A stretch of 6,197 nucleotides of DNA from Parachlamydiales bacterium (GTDB lineage: Bacteria > Chlamydiota > Chlamydiia > Chlamydiales > SM23-39): positions 1-6,197 of the forward strand of contig JAGVDZ010000165.1 of assembly GCA_020058465.1 (NCBI GenBank), read 5' to 3'. Shown one piece after another: positions 6,033 through 6,197 of the stretch. The notes under the pieces are model-generated. The model did not search any database. It had not been told where the DNA came from and was given only the letters and a program-made list of their open reading frames with translations. The position numbers and the translations under genes are program-made. Within the stretch, counting starts at the first letter, position 1. Each line of letters starts with the position of its first letter.

Positions 6033-6197
6033 TTACTTGATAAAAAAGAAAATTGCCTTGGACAATCTTGGCGTTTGAACATTAGGGTGGGTTGCTGTGG
6101 GATTGAGGCCGATAGGCGTAACGGAACCTCTCTTATCATCTGGGTCTAGGAGCTCATCTTCTGAGTCAAAGTGGTGGGGCCGTATTGTTGGTCGATG
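6033..6197 (-). CDS. Possible C-terminal end of an upstream gene (partial)
   Basis: The minus strand is open from the right edge to TAA at 6033-6035: 54 codons, while the other two minus-strand frames stop within 17 codons. The peptide is polar with an acidic patch (FDSEDELLDPDDK) and ends SKAIFFFIK. I do not recognise it. It is in the same frame as the DUF3604 gene, separated by the TAA and 102 bases, so it could be the tail of a separate upstream gene or, less likely, an N-terminal part of the same protein cut off by a stop. A 54-codon opening can also occur by chance, so the call is tentative. Confidence 0.42.
   Translation of the reverse strand, partial: HRPTIRPHHFDSEDELLDPDDKRGSVTPIGLNPTATHPNVQTPRLSKAIFFFIK

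Noticed and set aside
5758..6149. Two overlapping plus-strand frames opposite the start of the DUF3604 gene
   Set aside because: They are antisense shadows without family resemblance or good ribosome-binding sites.

Overview
The window holds five protein-coding genes: two partial at the edges and three complete, with a family of palindromic repeats in the spacers. From left to right they are: an LptD/OstA-like outer-membrane LPS-assembly gene (minus strand, C-terminus beyond the left edge); an exported HEAT-repeat protein (minus); an unrecognised 207-residue protein (plus); a complete DUF3604-family protein (minus, convergent with the previous gene); and the last 54 codons of a possible upstream gene (minus, entering from the right edge). 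No RNA genes, CRISPR array, transposase or integrase is visible.

The organism is a Gram-negative bacterium, since LptD is an outer-membrane protein. The short divergent LptD-like protein, the DUF3604 protein and the HEAT protein together remind me of the Chlamydiota, especially environmental relatives. That is an impression from protein style only and was not tested.

The HEAT gene and the lptD-like gene run in the same direction with a 129-bp gap, so both may serve the envelope: one assembles LPS at the surface and the other may act as a periplasmic scaffold. The plus-strand gene diverges from the HEAT gene across a 292-bp spacer and meets the DUF3604 gene with only 25 bp between their stop codons.

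The most notable non-coding signal is a palindromic repeat. A roughly 164-bp imperfect inverted repeat lies directly upstream of the 207-residue gene. A 75-bp copy, apparently lacking most of the left arm, lies directly upstream of the lptD-like gene. A 23-bp copy consisting only of the two tips lies directly upstream of the HEAT gene. All three place a TATACACA/TGTGTATA dyad 20 to 40 bases before a start codon. They may be a non-autonomous mobile palindrome (MITE-like), a shared promoter/operator module, or both. The second notable point is that the DUF3604 protein keeps the family scaffold but has lost the histidine motifs expected to bind metal, so it looks like a pseudoenzyme.
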